Below the pieces are notes generated by a model. That model was not told the origin of the DNA. It was given only the letters and a program-made list of their open reading frames with translations, and ran no database searches. This document shows positions 15,741 to 22,558 of a stretch of DNA of 50,353 nt, one piece after another. The stretch is from JBAYNW01 sp041678605 (GTDB taxonomy: Bacteria > Cyanobacteriota > Vampirovibrionia > Gastranaerophilales > Gastranaerophilaceae): contig JBAYNW010000013.1 in assembly GCA_041678605.1 (NCBI GenBank), positions 1-50,353 of the forward strand, given 5' to 3'. The first letter of the stretch is position 1. Each line of letters begins with the position of its first letter. The position numbers and the translations under genes were made by a program.

Positions 15741-15924
15741 AAAGAGGCTGTCTAAAAAGTTCCCTCTTAACAACTAACGTCGTGCCGGAACATGGGTTAT
15801 CGGCTTCTTGTAGATTGTCCTTAATCCGGCATCCCACAAGTGAGATCCCGAACCAAGGGCAATCCTTTTGAAGCCCGTAATTCATGTTTCGGGATGACGA
15901 GGGGTCTTTTTAGACGGCCCTTTA
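15741..15924. repeat. Imperfect inverted-repeat element (MITE-like)
   Basis: The outer arms, AAAGAGGCTGTCTAAAAAG (from 15741) and its near-complement ending CTTTTTAGACGGCCCTTT (to about 15922), flank an inner palindrome running from CGTCGTGCCGGAACATG to CATGTTTCGGGATGACG. The element fills most of the gap between the degenerate kinase gene and rpsA and contains no reading frame. Terminal repeats of this kind are typical of non-autonomous derivatives of insertion sequences; no transposase is nearby. Confidence 0.7.
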
Positions 15925-15940
15925 TTTGTTACTCATTTTA

Positions 15941-17011
15941 CTATTTTTCAATATCCCTTGTACTCAACGCAATTCTATGTTCTTGAGGGGTGAATTTTTT
16001 GATTAGAACTTCAATTTCATCACCGATTTTTAGCGAATTGAAAGGATTAACGTTTTCGCCCTTCATTTCAGAAGCCGGCAAAAGTGCTTCGACTCCCGGG
16101 AAAATGTTAACGAAAGCACCAAAGCTTGTTATTTTGTTAACCGTTCCTTTGATAATTTCGCCTTCTTTAAATTGCCCTTCGATTTGCTGCCAAGGATTTT
16201 CGCCCATTCTCTTTAAACTCAAAGAAATACGCTTCAATTCGTAGTCGATTTTGATAATCTTAACTTCGATTTTTTCACCCAGCGTAATAATGTCAGACGG
16301 GTGTTTAATTCTCTGCCAAGAAATTTCGGAAATCGGCAACAAGCCGTCTATTCCGTTTATATCAATGAACGCACCGAAGTCAGCTATTCTAACGACTTCG
16401 CCCTTAACAACCATATCTTCTTCAAGTGCCGCAAGAACGTTGTCAACAACTTGATCTCTTTGTTCCGCTACGGCCTGTCTTTGTGACAAGATTAATTTAT
16501 TCTTCTTAGGGTCAGCTTCCAAAACTTTAACCTCGATTTTTTGGTCGATAAGACCGTCGAAAGGAAGTCCTGTTCTGAGTTGGCTGGATGGGATAAATCC
16601 CTTTAAGTCGGCAACGTCAACAAGCACACCGCCCTTAACTAAGGAAATAACTTTTGCAAGAATTGTATCACCGGAGTTTTTGGCATCGTTTAATTGAGTC
16701 CAAGCCTGAGCACAGGCAATTCTCTTTAATGATAAAATCATAGGCTCGTCGTCATTTTCTTCTCTTAAGACATAAAAATCTTTTACATCGCCCATTTCCA
16801 GATTGACTTTAGCTTCTTCACCGCTCGGCATTTCTCTGTCAGGTAAAATAGCTTCGGTCTTTGCACCCTTAACGCTTACCAAATAACCGTCTTTATCTTT
16901 TCTTATAACAATTCCTTCCACAATGTCTGCCACATTGTAAGATTTTGCGAAAGATTCTTCCAGTAATTTTTCAAATTCGTCTAGTTTCGTTTTTTCTTCT
17001 AATATTGTCAT
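15941..17011 (-). CDS. rpsA: 30S ribosomal protein S1 (four S1 domains)
   Basis: RNA-binding ribosomal protein that helps load mRNA. Four S1 repeats are visible in 356 residues: VADIVEGIVIRKDKDGYLVS (about 22), GDTILAKVISLVKGGVLVDV (about 112), VKGEVVRIADFGAFIDINGI (about 200) and IIKGTVNKITSFGAFVNIFPG (about 286). Gram-negative S1 has six repeats; four is the shorter form seen in cyanobacteria and Gram-positives. AGGAGGATGAA precedes the ATG. ispH ends one base upstream on the same strand, an ispH-rpsA pairing that is also known, even as a fusion, in Clostridia. Confidence 0.94.
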   Translation of the reverse strand: MTILEEKTKLDEFEKLLEESFAKSYNVADIVEGIVIRKDKDGYLVSVKGAKTEAILPDREMPSGEEAKVNLEMGDVKDFYVLREENDDEPMILSLKRIACAQAWTQLNDAKNSGDTILAKVISLVKGGVLVDVADLKGFIPSSQLRTGLPFDGLIDQKIEVKVLEADPKKNKLILSQRQAVAEQRDQVVDNVLAALEEDMVVKGEVVRIADFGAFIDINGIDGLLPISEISWQRIKHPSDIITLGEKIEVKIIKIDYELKRISLSLKRMGENPWQQIEGQFKEGEIIKGTVNKITSFGAFVNIFPGVEALLPASEMKGENVNPFNSLKIGDEIEVLIKKFTPQEHRIALSTRDIEK

Positions 17012-17012
17012 T

Positions 17013-17879
17013 TCATCCTCCTTTTAGTTTGTTTATGACATTTTCAATAATGTTTACAGGTGTTGACGCTCCTGCGGTAATAGAAATATTATTTGCGTCA
17101 TGGATAATATCTTCGTAGATTTCCAACTCTTTGTCATCTTCAATGTGGATAGTCTTTGAAATACCTTTCAAAATTTCTGCCAGATGGGTCGTGTTGGCAC
17201 TTTTTTTGGAGCCGACAACAATCATCAAATCTGATTCTCCGGCTAATTCTTTTGCTTCGTTTTGCCGAAGGGTTGTACTTGCACAAATCGTATTCGCAAC
17301 CGTTAATTCATTCGAAATTGATGATAAATATTCAACAATTTTGCCAAGAGTGTTAATTCTCTGCGTAGTTTGAACCACAACTCCGACTTTTTTATGTTTT
17401 CTAATCTTCTTTTCAATTTCTTTTAACTGAGAAACATCACTTGCAACAAAAATGTCGGGACCAAAACGCTCCGCACTTGCTTTAATCGCAATTACCTCGG
17501 GATGTTCTGCCTTCCCTACAATTATTAAAAAATTACCTTCCTGAACAAGCTGAATAGCCTTTTTTTGAACTTTTTTAACGTCCGGACAGGTTAAATCAAA
17601 CAATTCAAACCCCGCTTTAGTAATTTGTTCAAAGATTTCCGGCGAAGCCCCATGGCTCCTTATAACACAAATCCCGCTGCCTTTTTCGGGCAGCTCGGTA
17701 ATAGTCTTAATCCCTAAATCCTCAAGTTCTTTAATAACATGAGAGTTGTGGATTAGTTCACCCAAAATAAACACATCCTTATCAGGGTTTTGAGCTTTTA
17801 ATTTCTTCACGGTTTCTACGGCTCTCTTAACCCCGTAACAGAAACCTGAGTGTTTGGCTAGTTTTATATTCTTCGGCAA
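17013..17879 (-). CDS. ispH: 4-hydroxy-3-methylbut-2-enyl diphosphate reductase
   Basis: Last enzyme of the MEP isoprenoid pathway, producing IPP and DMAPP with a [4Fe-4S] cluster. The three cluster cysteines are in HSGFCYGVKRAVE (residue 13), FDLTCPDVKKVQ (about 96) and NTICASTTLRQ (about 199). Other blocks are GELIHNSHVI and VGSKKSANTTHLAEI. The start codon is TTG, giving MPKNIKLAKHSG as in homologues, with AAGAAG upstream. At 288 residues it is full length. It is the first gene of an ispH-rpsA unit and is preceded by a repeat-filled gap. Confidence 0.96.
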   Translation of the reverse strand: MPKNIKLAKHSGFCYGVKRAVETVKKLKAQNPDKDVFILGELIHNSHVIKELEDLGIKTITELPEKGSGICVIRSHGASPEIFEQITKAGFELFDLTCPDVKKVQKKAIQLVQEGNFLIIVGKAEHPEVIAIKASAERFGPDIFVASDVSQLKEIEKKIRKHKKVGVVVQTTQRINTLGKIVEYLSSISNELTVANTICASTTLRQNEAKELAGESDLMIVVGSKKSANTTHLAEILKGISKTIHIEDDKELEIYEDIIHDANNISITAGASTPVNIIENVINKLKGG

Positions 17880-17969
17880 CGAAAAATTCTTCTTTCATTT
17901 GGACTAGCGAAAATATTGAAAATAATCTCGCCGTAATAGTATTAGAACATAAACAAAAAAAATTATCAA

Positions 17970-18152
17970 CCTACTTTTTCTTTTGGTAAAAAGAAAAAGT
18001 AGGCAAAGCGTGAGCGAGCAGAGGGCGAGGTTTTTTGTTTGGAAAAAACGAAGTTTTTGAAAACAAAAACCTTAGACCCGTTTAACGCGAGCGAACAAGA
18101 CAAGACTTTTGGAATATTAGCTTTTTCGCTGAAGCAAAACAGACTGTTGTGT
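17970..18152. repeat. Dispersed element with a long hairpin, copy A
   Basis: It begins with a perfect 15-bp stem, CCTACTTTTTCTTTT (17970-17984) with AAAAGAAAAAGTAGG (17989-18003), loop GGTA. Downstream, GACTTTTGGAATATTAGCT and following bases (about 18103-18150) recur at 41071-41120, where they again follow a CTACTTTTTC hairpin. It occupies the gap 17880-18247, in which I see no gene. Confidence 0.8.
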
Positions 18153-18165
18153 AAGGGTTTTTTGT

Positions 18166-18247
18166 AGAAAAAGTTTATAAGTCGATAAGTTGATGAGTCG
18201 AACGGTTCAATTACCAATTACCAATTACCCATTTCCCATTTCCCCCG
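18166..18247. repeat. Phrase-like short tandem repeats ending at the pilin stop codon
   Basis: Units of AAGTCGATAAGTTGATGAGTC, then ATTACCA three times and CATTTCC twice, run up to the TAG stop of the pilin-like gene (minus strand, 18248-18250). The same two phrases occur at 49974-50209. Confidence 0.8.
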
Positions 18248-19177
18248 CTAGTAATTCATCTGCCAGCCTTCGTCAATAATACGGCCGATGCAGTAGAAAC
18301 CTTGCTTATCTGTTCCGCCGTTGTACCCGTAATTGCAACGATTGTTGGTTTTCCAAGGGACATATTTGGCTCCACCCCAAGGATATAAAGCAGGGCCATT
18401 GTCATTAACAATCGCAAACCTAAATATATCACGCCCAAAAGCATTTGGCTTTTTGAGTCCGTTTACATCAATATAAACATAACTCATACATATTTTTGTT
18501 AAAGAACTAGCTGAACCACTACAGCTTATGGATGGAGTAGCCAAAGAAATTGACATGCCATCCGCTGTTATAAATCTGTAATATGTGCTATCATAGCCGC
18601 TTGCAGTGCTACTGCCATCGAAATTTAGTGCTATTGTGTCCGAGAAACAGCCTGTTGTAGTTGTCTCACAGTTTTTCGCCACGTTAAAATAACCGGCTAT
18701 TTTATCGCCCATGGTGTGTAAATTCGCCGAATCAAAGAAGCAGCTCAAATCGCCGATGCAGCCGCCATCGGCGGCCATCTGGATTAGGGCTTGATTCCAC
18801 TTTGAATAGGCACTTTTTACGCCCGCAACGTATCCTGCTTTTTGAGAATTGGCAATCAGTCCAGAGATTGTATACGCCGCAACCACGCCTATAATCCCGA
18901 GGGTGATTAACACTTCGGCGAGAGTGAAGGCGGGTTGAAAGGTCGAACGGTTGAATGGTCGAAAGGTTAACTTTTCAACGTCGTTGCGAGGGGGTAAATG
19001 TTTTGACCCATGCCAAAGAGCGTTCTCGTCGTTGCGAGGAGAAACAAAGTTTCGACGAAGCAATCTTTCCAATGTACGCCCACAGGATAGATTGCTTCGG
19101 TGGATTCCCTTTGTCAGGGCCGATAACCAACCCCTCGCAATGACGTAAAAGCGTGCAATTGTATTTTTGTTTAGCAT
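18248..19177 (-). CDS. Type IV pilin-like protein with an unusually long leader
   Basis: Prepilin-type protein: FTLAEVLITLGIIGVVAAYTISGL is the N-methylated helix, with Glu at position +5 after the predicted cleavage site (A before F84). The mature part of about 226 residues has cysteine pairs, as in many pseudopilins. The start is well supported: GGAGG lies seven bases before the ATG at 19177. The leader should be under 30 residues but is 83, because it contains translated repeats: a GTCATTGCGAG-ended element (residues about 12-66, including LLRRNFVSPRND) and a GGTTGAA-type tandem array (FRPFNRSTFQP). Whether it is still processed is uncertain. TAG stop abuts another repeat array. Confidence 0.85.
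   Translation of the reverse strand: MLNKNTIARFYVIARGWLSALTKGIHRSNLSCGRTLERLLRRNFVSPRNDENALWHGSKHLPPRNDVEKLTFRPFNRSTFQPAFTLAEVLITLGIIGVVAAYTISGLIANSQKAGYVAGVKSAYSKWNQALIQMAADGGCIGDLSCFFDSANLHTMGDKIAGYFNVAKNCETTTTGCFSDTIALNFDGSSTASGYDSTYYRFITADGMSISLATPSISCSGSASSLTKICMSYVYIDVNGLKKPNAFGRDIFRFAIVNDNGPALYPWGGAKYVPWKTNNRCNYGYNGGTDKQGFYCIGRIIDEGWQMNY
18925..18967. repeat. Short tandem repeats inside the pilin leader
   Basis: Degenerate units of GGTTGAAAGGTCGAAC and GGTTGAATGGTCGAAAGG lie directly before the codons of the FTLAEV helix and encode about 14 leader residues. Similar units occur within the B12 radical SAM gene (40718-40790). Confidence 0.75.
18977..19144. repeat. GTCATTGCGAG-ended element(s) inside the pilin leader, copy B
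   Basis: CGTCGTTGCGAGG (19027-19039) and CCTCGCAATGACG (19132-19144) are inverted ends of a 118-nt element closely matching the intergenic copy at 3432-3567. A third end-like sequence (ACGTCGTTGCGAGG near 18977) suggests a second, partial insertion. All of it is open in the pilin reading frame. Confidence 0.85.
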
Positions 19178-19257
19178 TTTGCTTCCTCCAATTTATTTAA
19201 TGGGATTATTATAGGTTATTTTCAGGGAAAAAGCAAATTGTTTACATTTTATTAAGG

Positions 19258-19378
19258 AAACGGGGGGAACGGTGAGACGTGAGAGGTGAGACGTGAGAAG
19301 AGAAACGGGACTTATCGACCATTCGACCCTTCACCCCTTCACCCCTTAAGCCCTTAAGCCTTTCAGCCCTTCACCTCT
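19258..19378. repeat. Short tandem repeat array between the pilin gene and a small ORF
   Basis: GGTGAGACGTGAGA twice, followed by phrase-like runs of TTCACCCC, TTAAGCCC and TTTCAGCCC. No gene is visible in it. Confidence 0.75.
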
Positions 19379-19409
19379 TTTCCGTTGTCTTTTATGCTAA
19401 AATAAGACT

Positions 19410-19586
19410 ATGGAAATCGTATCAAAATTAGTCGAAATCGAGGCCGAATTGCCTGTCGATAATGAATTTATTGAAACAAAACTCGGCGAAATGGGTATAA
19501 GACCATTGCGTTGGGCCATTGTAGCGGTAAATGGAGCGGAAAATCCATATACCTTAACAATTAGTTTGGCGTGCGAAAATTTGTGA
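19410..19586 (+). CDS. Small acidic protein (58 aa), probably leaderless
   Basis: A 58-codon frame starting MEIVSKLVEIEAELPVDNEF and ending ISLACENL. It has no cysteine motif, membrane segment or family I recognise. Support for its being real: an extended -10, TATGCTAAAAT (19393-19403), ends six bases before the ATG, the same layout as smpB; and the amino-acid composition is that of a folded protein, unlike shadow frames. It ends 49 nt before ahcY, so it may be the first gene of the ahcY transcript. No Shine-Dalgarno sequence is present. Confidence 0.6.
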   Translation: MEIVSKLVEIEAELPVDNEFIETKLGEMGIRPLRWAIVAVNGAENPYTLTISLACENL

Positions 19587-19635
19587 TATGATATGGTTAG
19601 TATAGATACATTTATTCACAAAGAAGGAGAATATA

Positions 19636-20904
19636 ATGACAATGGGTACACTGGCGAAATATGATATTAAGGATATTAATTTAGCAGATCAAGGGAAAAA
19701 TCAGATAGAATGGGCATTCAAGGATATGCCTGTCTTAACTCAAATTAAGGAAAGATTTGAAAAGGAACAGCCTTTTGCAGGTTTAAAATTATCGGCTTGC
19801 GTCCACGTTACAAAAGAGACGGCCGCTCTTTGCATAGTTATGAAATCGGGAGGAGCAGATGCCGTTTTGGTTGCCTCAAACCCGCTTTCAACTCAGGATG
19901 ATGTTGCGGCTTCACTTGTCAGAGATTTTGGGATTCCGACTTTTGCTGTTGCAGGAGAAAGTGTCGAAACTTACAAGGCACATATTGAAGAGGCACTCAG
20001 ACACGAGCCTGACATAATAATTGATGACGGCTGCGATATTGTTGCGACAATTCACGCTAAACATCCAGAATTGGCTGAAAAAATTATCGGTTCGACCGAA
20101 GAGACCACAACAGGCATCCAAAGACTTCAAGCACTAGAGGCCGAAGGCAAGCTTAAATTCCCTGCTGTCGGCGTAAATACAAGTTTAACAAAACACTTAT
20201 ATGATAACCGTTACGGCACCGGACAAAGTGCTATGGACGGGATTATCAGGGCAACAAACATTCTTATCGCAGGGAAAACCGTTGTAATCTCAGGCTACGG
20301 ATGGTGCGGCAAGGGCTGCTCTATGCGTGCAAAGGCTCTCGGGGCAAACGTTATTGTCTGCGAAATAGACCCGCTTAAGGCACTTGAAGCCGCTATGGAA
20401 GGTTACAGGGTTATGACAATCAATGAAGCCTCTAAAGTCGGTGATATTTTCTTGACAGTAACCGGAAATAAGCATGTAATTGATATTCAGCACCTCCTTC
20501 AAATGAAAAACGGTGCAATTGTTGCAAATGCAGGACACTTTAATTACGAAGTCAATGTTCCCGGATTAAAAAAACACGCAACAGCAATCAAAAAAATCAG
20601 ACCTACATTGGAAGAATATAAACTTGATAACGGAAAATCCGTTTACGTTTTGGCCGAAGGCAGATTGGTCAATTTGGTTTCCGCAGAAGGCCATCCCGCA
20701 AGCGTTATGGATATGTCGTTTGCTAATCAGGCGTTGGGAATTGAATTTCTTGTCAAAAATAAAGGCAAATTAGAACACAAATTGTATACGCTTCCTCTCG
20801 AGGTGGATGAAAAAATTGCCAAATTAAAACTTGAATCAATGGGGCTTGAGATTGACACCTTAACGGCCGAACAGGAAGAATACCTTAACAGCTGGAATAT
20901 TTGA
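19636..20904 (+). CDS. ahcY: Adenosylhomocysteinase
   Basis: Hydrolyses S-adenosylhomocysteine to homocysteine and adenosine, recycling the product of methyltransferases and radical SAM methylases. Key blocks: LSACVHVTKETAAL, DDGCDIV, GVNTSLTKHLYDNRYGTGQS, and the NAD-binding VVISGYGWCGKGCSMRAKALGANVIV (about residues 215-240), then GHFNYEVNVPGL. It has 422 residues, the short form without the roughly 40-residue insert of many eukaryotic and proteobacterial enzymes. AAGGAG precedes the ATG. rnpB follows on the same strand after 45 nt with its own promoter. I see no SAH riboswitch in the short upstream region. Confidence 0.97.
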   Translation: MTMGTLAKYDIKDINLADQGKNQIEWAFKDMPVLTQIKERFEKEQPFAGLKLSACVHVTKETAALCIVMKSGGADAVLVASNPLSTQDDVAASLVRDFGIPTFAVAGESVETYKAHIEEALRHEPDIIIDDGCDIVATIHAKHPELAEKIIGSTEETTTGIQRLQALEAEGKLKFPAVGVNTSLTKHLYDNRYGTGQSAMDGIIRATNILIAGKTVVISGYGWCGKGCSMRAKALGANVIVCEIDPLKALEAAMEGYRVMTINEASKVGDIFLTVTGNKHVIDIQHLLQMKNGAIVANAGHFNYEVNVPGLKKHATAIKKIRPTLEEYKLDNGKSVYVLAEGRLVNLVSAEGHPASVMDMSFANQALGIEFLVKNKGKLEHKLYTLPLEVDEKIAKLKLESMGLEIDTLTAEQEEYLNSWNI

Positions 20905-20949
20905 GGCTTTTCGTTCACCTTTTTTCCCCTTTGTGTTAAAATGTTTATC

Positions 20950-21293
20950 GAAGCAGTCGGATAATCGCGTCTGATTAAATCAGATGAGGAAAGTCCGGGC
21001 ATCTAAGGACAGATCGCCGGAGAAACTCCGGAACGCGTGAGCGTGTGGACAGTGCCACAGAAATGAGAACTGCCGATGGCCGAGAAATCGGCACAGGCGA
21101 TGGTGCAACGGTGAGTTAAGAGCTTCACCAGCGGGTTTGAGAAAACCCGGCTAGGTAAACCCCGATCGGATGCAAGATTGAATGAAGATTTAAGGTCGTC
21201 CGCCATTCTTCAAAAAATCGCTAGAGGCCGCAAGTAATTGCCGCCCCAGACAGATGATTATCTTAAAACAGAACCCGGCTTATGAGCTGCTTC
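20950..21293 (+). ncRNA. rnpB: RNase P RNA (class A)
   Basis: Catalytic RNA that removes the 5' leader of pre-tRNAs. P1 is formed by GAAGCAG (20950-20956) and CTGCTTC (21287-21293). The P4/J region GAGGAAAGTCCGGGC is at about 20987-21001 and its partner ACAGAACCCGGCTTATGAGC lies near the 3' end; the GGTAAACCCC and AGAGGCCGCAAG segments are also present. The promoter is visible: an extended -10, TGTGTTAAAAT, ends at 20942, seven bases before the 5' end, which calibrates promoter spacing in this genome. The RNA is followed by a strong terminator and is convergent with the prsA-like gene. Confidence 0.97.
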
Positions 21294-21325
21294 ATTTTAT
21301 TTCAAACAAGGTGTTTAAAAATCCG

Positions 21326-21358
21326 GAAGGGCCTTTTCGATTTACGAAAAGGCCCTTC
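21326..21358. terminator. Hairpin terminator between rnpB and the PrsA-like gene
   Basis: A perfect 14-bp stem (21326-21339 with 21345-21358) and a five-base loop ATTTA. AT-rich DNA flanks both sides (AAATTTTATTT on the right, AAAAAT on the left), so it can serve both rnpB (+) and the convergent gene (-). Confidence 0.85.
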
Positions 21359-21379
21359 TGAAATTTTATTTAATTTATA

Positions 21380-22546
21380 TTATTTTTTGGCAGGAAGCGG
21401 TGCAGGAGTTGCACTGTGAGCTGACGGATTCATTTCTTCATTCGCCGCCGGATTGCTTTTTGCCTGTTTTTTCAAAGCATTTTGAATTGAACTCGGATTG
21501 TATTCAGGATTTACGTACTCAATCTTAGCCTGCTTTTTCAAGGATTCAATCAAGTTTTCCAAAACCTTTACGTTAGCCTGATTTTCCAAATATGCAACAA
21601 TTTCGCCTTTAACCTTGCCATAAGGCTCTTGGCCTGCTTTCATCCTGTCCTTAACCAAAATTATGTGGTATCCGTAAGGGGATTTAACAATGCCGCTTAT
21701 TGTATTTGGCTTTTGAGCAAATGCAGCTTTTGCGAAAGGTTCTACCATTTCTTGTCTTGTGAAAAATCCCAAATCGCCGCCCTGTTTTGCACTTGTGGCA
21801 TCTTCAGAATTTTCTCTGGCTATTTTGTCGAAGGATTTAGGGTCTTTTTTCACTTCTGCCAGTATTTTATTAGCTTTTTCAAGTTTAACTGCAAGTTCTT
21901 CATTGACTTTAGCTTGTATTTCCTCTTTGCTTAAGCCCTTATTTTCAGGGTCTAAAGCGATTTTTTCTTTAATTTCTTCAGGATTTGCTGAAATCAAAAT
22001 ATGAGAGGCTCTGACTTTGTCAGGATATTTAAATTTAGACAAATTTTGGTTATAGAATTTCTTTGCTTGAGCGTCAGATATTTGAACATTTGAAAGTGTT
22101 TTAACCAGTTTTTTCATCTTAACTTCTTCATTCAAATCTTTTCTAAACTGAGCCGAAGAAATTCCGTTTTGTTTCAGAATTTCGTTAAATTTTTCCTTAG
22201 AGCCGACTTTGTCGATTATGGCTTTTAATTCGGCATCTGTATCTTCTCTTCTTACTTTAATATTCCTTTTTGTCATTTCTTCATCAATAAGGGTTTTTAC
22301 TATAAGTTCATTGACAACCTTATCCTTAATCATCAAATAAAGGAAGCTGTTTTTGTCTTTTTTAACGTCAATTCCCATTTGAGCGAACATAGAATTACTT
22401 GCCGCTTTATCAAATACTTTATCGAACTGAGTTTGTGTAATACTTTTTCCGTTAACTTTAACTATTGTATCTTTTTGATTAAATGTGCAGCCGGTTAACA
22501 GAATCGTAGAAATTGCTACCGTTGCGAATAATTTTTTACTGTTCAT
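21380..22546 (-). CDS. Peptidyl-prolyl isomerase lipoprotein (PrsA/SurA-like)
   Basis: Extracytoplasmic foldase of 388 residues. The signal peptide ends in a lipobox, LLTGC (Cys about 20), so it should be a membrane-anchored lipoprotein. The N-terminal chaperone part (about 25-170) has VNGKSITQTQFD; the parvulin domain starts at KVRASHILISANPEEI (about 178) and continues with ENSEDATSAKQGGDLGFF and SPYGYHIILVKD. It is interrupted between strands by a helical segment of about 45 residues (about 195-240). The tail after 350 is rich in Pro, Ala and Asn. AGGAGCTAAT precedes the ATG. It is the last gene of the murA-mfd group, 12 nt after mfd. Confidence 0.92.
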   Translation of the reverse strand: MNSKKLFATVAISTILLTGCTFNQKDTIVKVNGKSITQTQFDKVFDKAASNSMFAQMGIDVKKDKNSFLYLMIKDKVVNELIVKTLIDEEMTKRNIKVRREDTDAELKAIIDKVGSKEKFNEILKQNGISSAQFRKDLNEEVKMKKLVKTLSNVQISDAQAKKFYNQNLSKFKYPDKVRASHILISANPEEIKEKIALDPENKGLSKEEIQAKVNEELAVKLEKANKILAEVKKDPKSFDKIARENSEDATSAKQGGDLGFFTRQEMVEPFAKAAFAQKPNTISGIVKSPYGYHIILVKDRMKAGQEPYGKVKGEIVAYLENQANVKVLENLIESLKKQAKIEYVNPEYNPSSIQNALKKQAKSNPAANEEMNPSAHSATPAPLPAKK

Positions 22547-22558
22547 ATTAGCTCCTCT

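Noticed and set aside
19587..19635. SAH riboswitch before ahcY
   Set aside because: The 49-nt gap is too short and shows only AT-rich DNA and a ribosome binding site.
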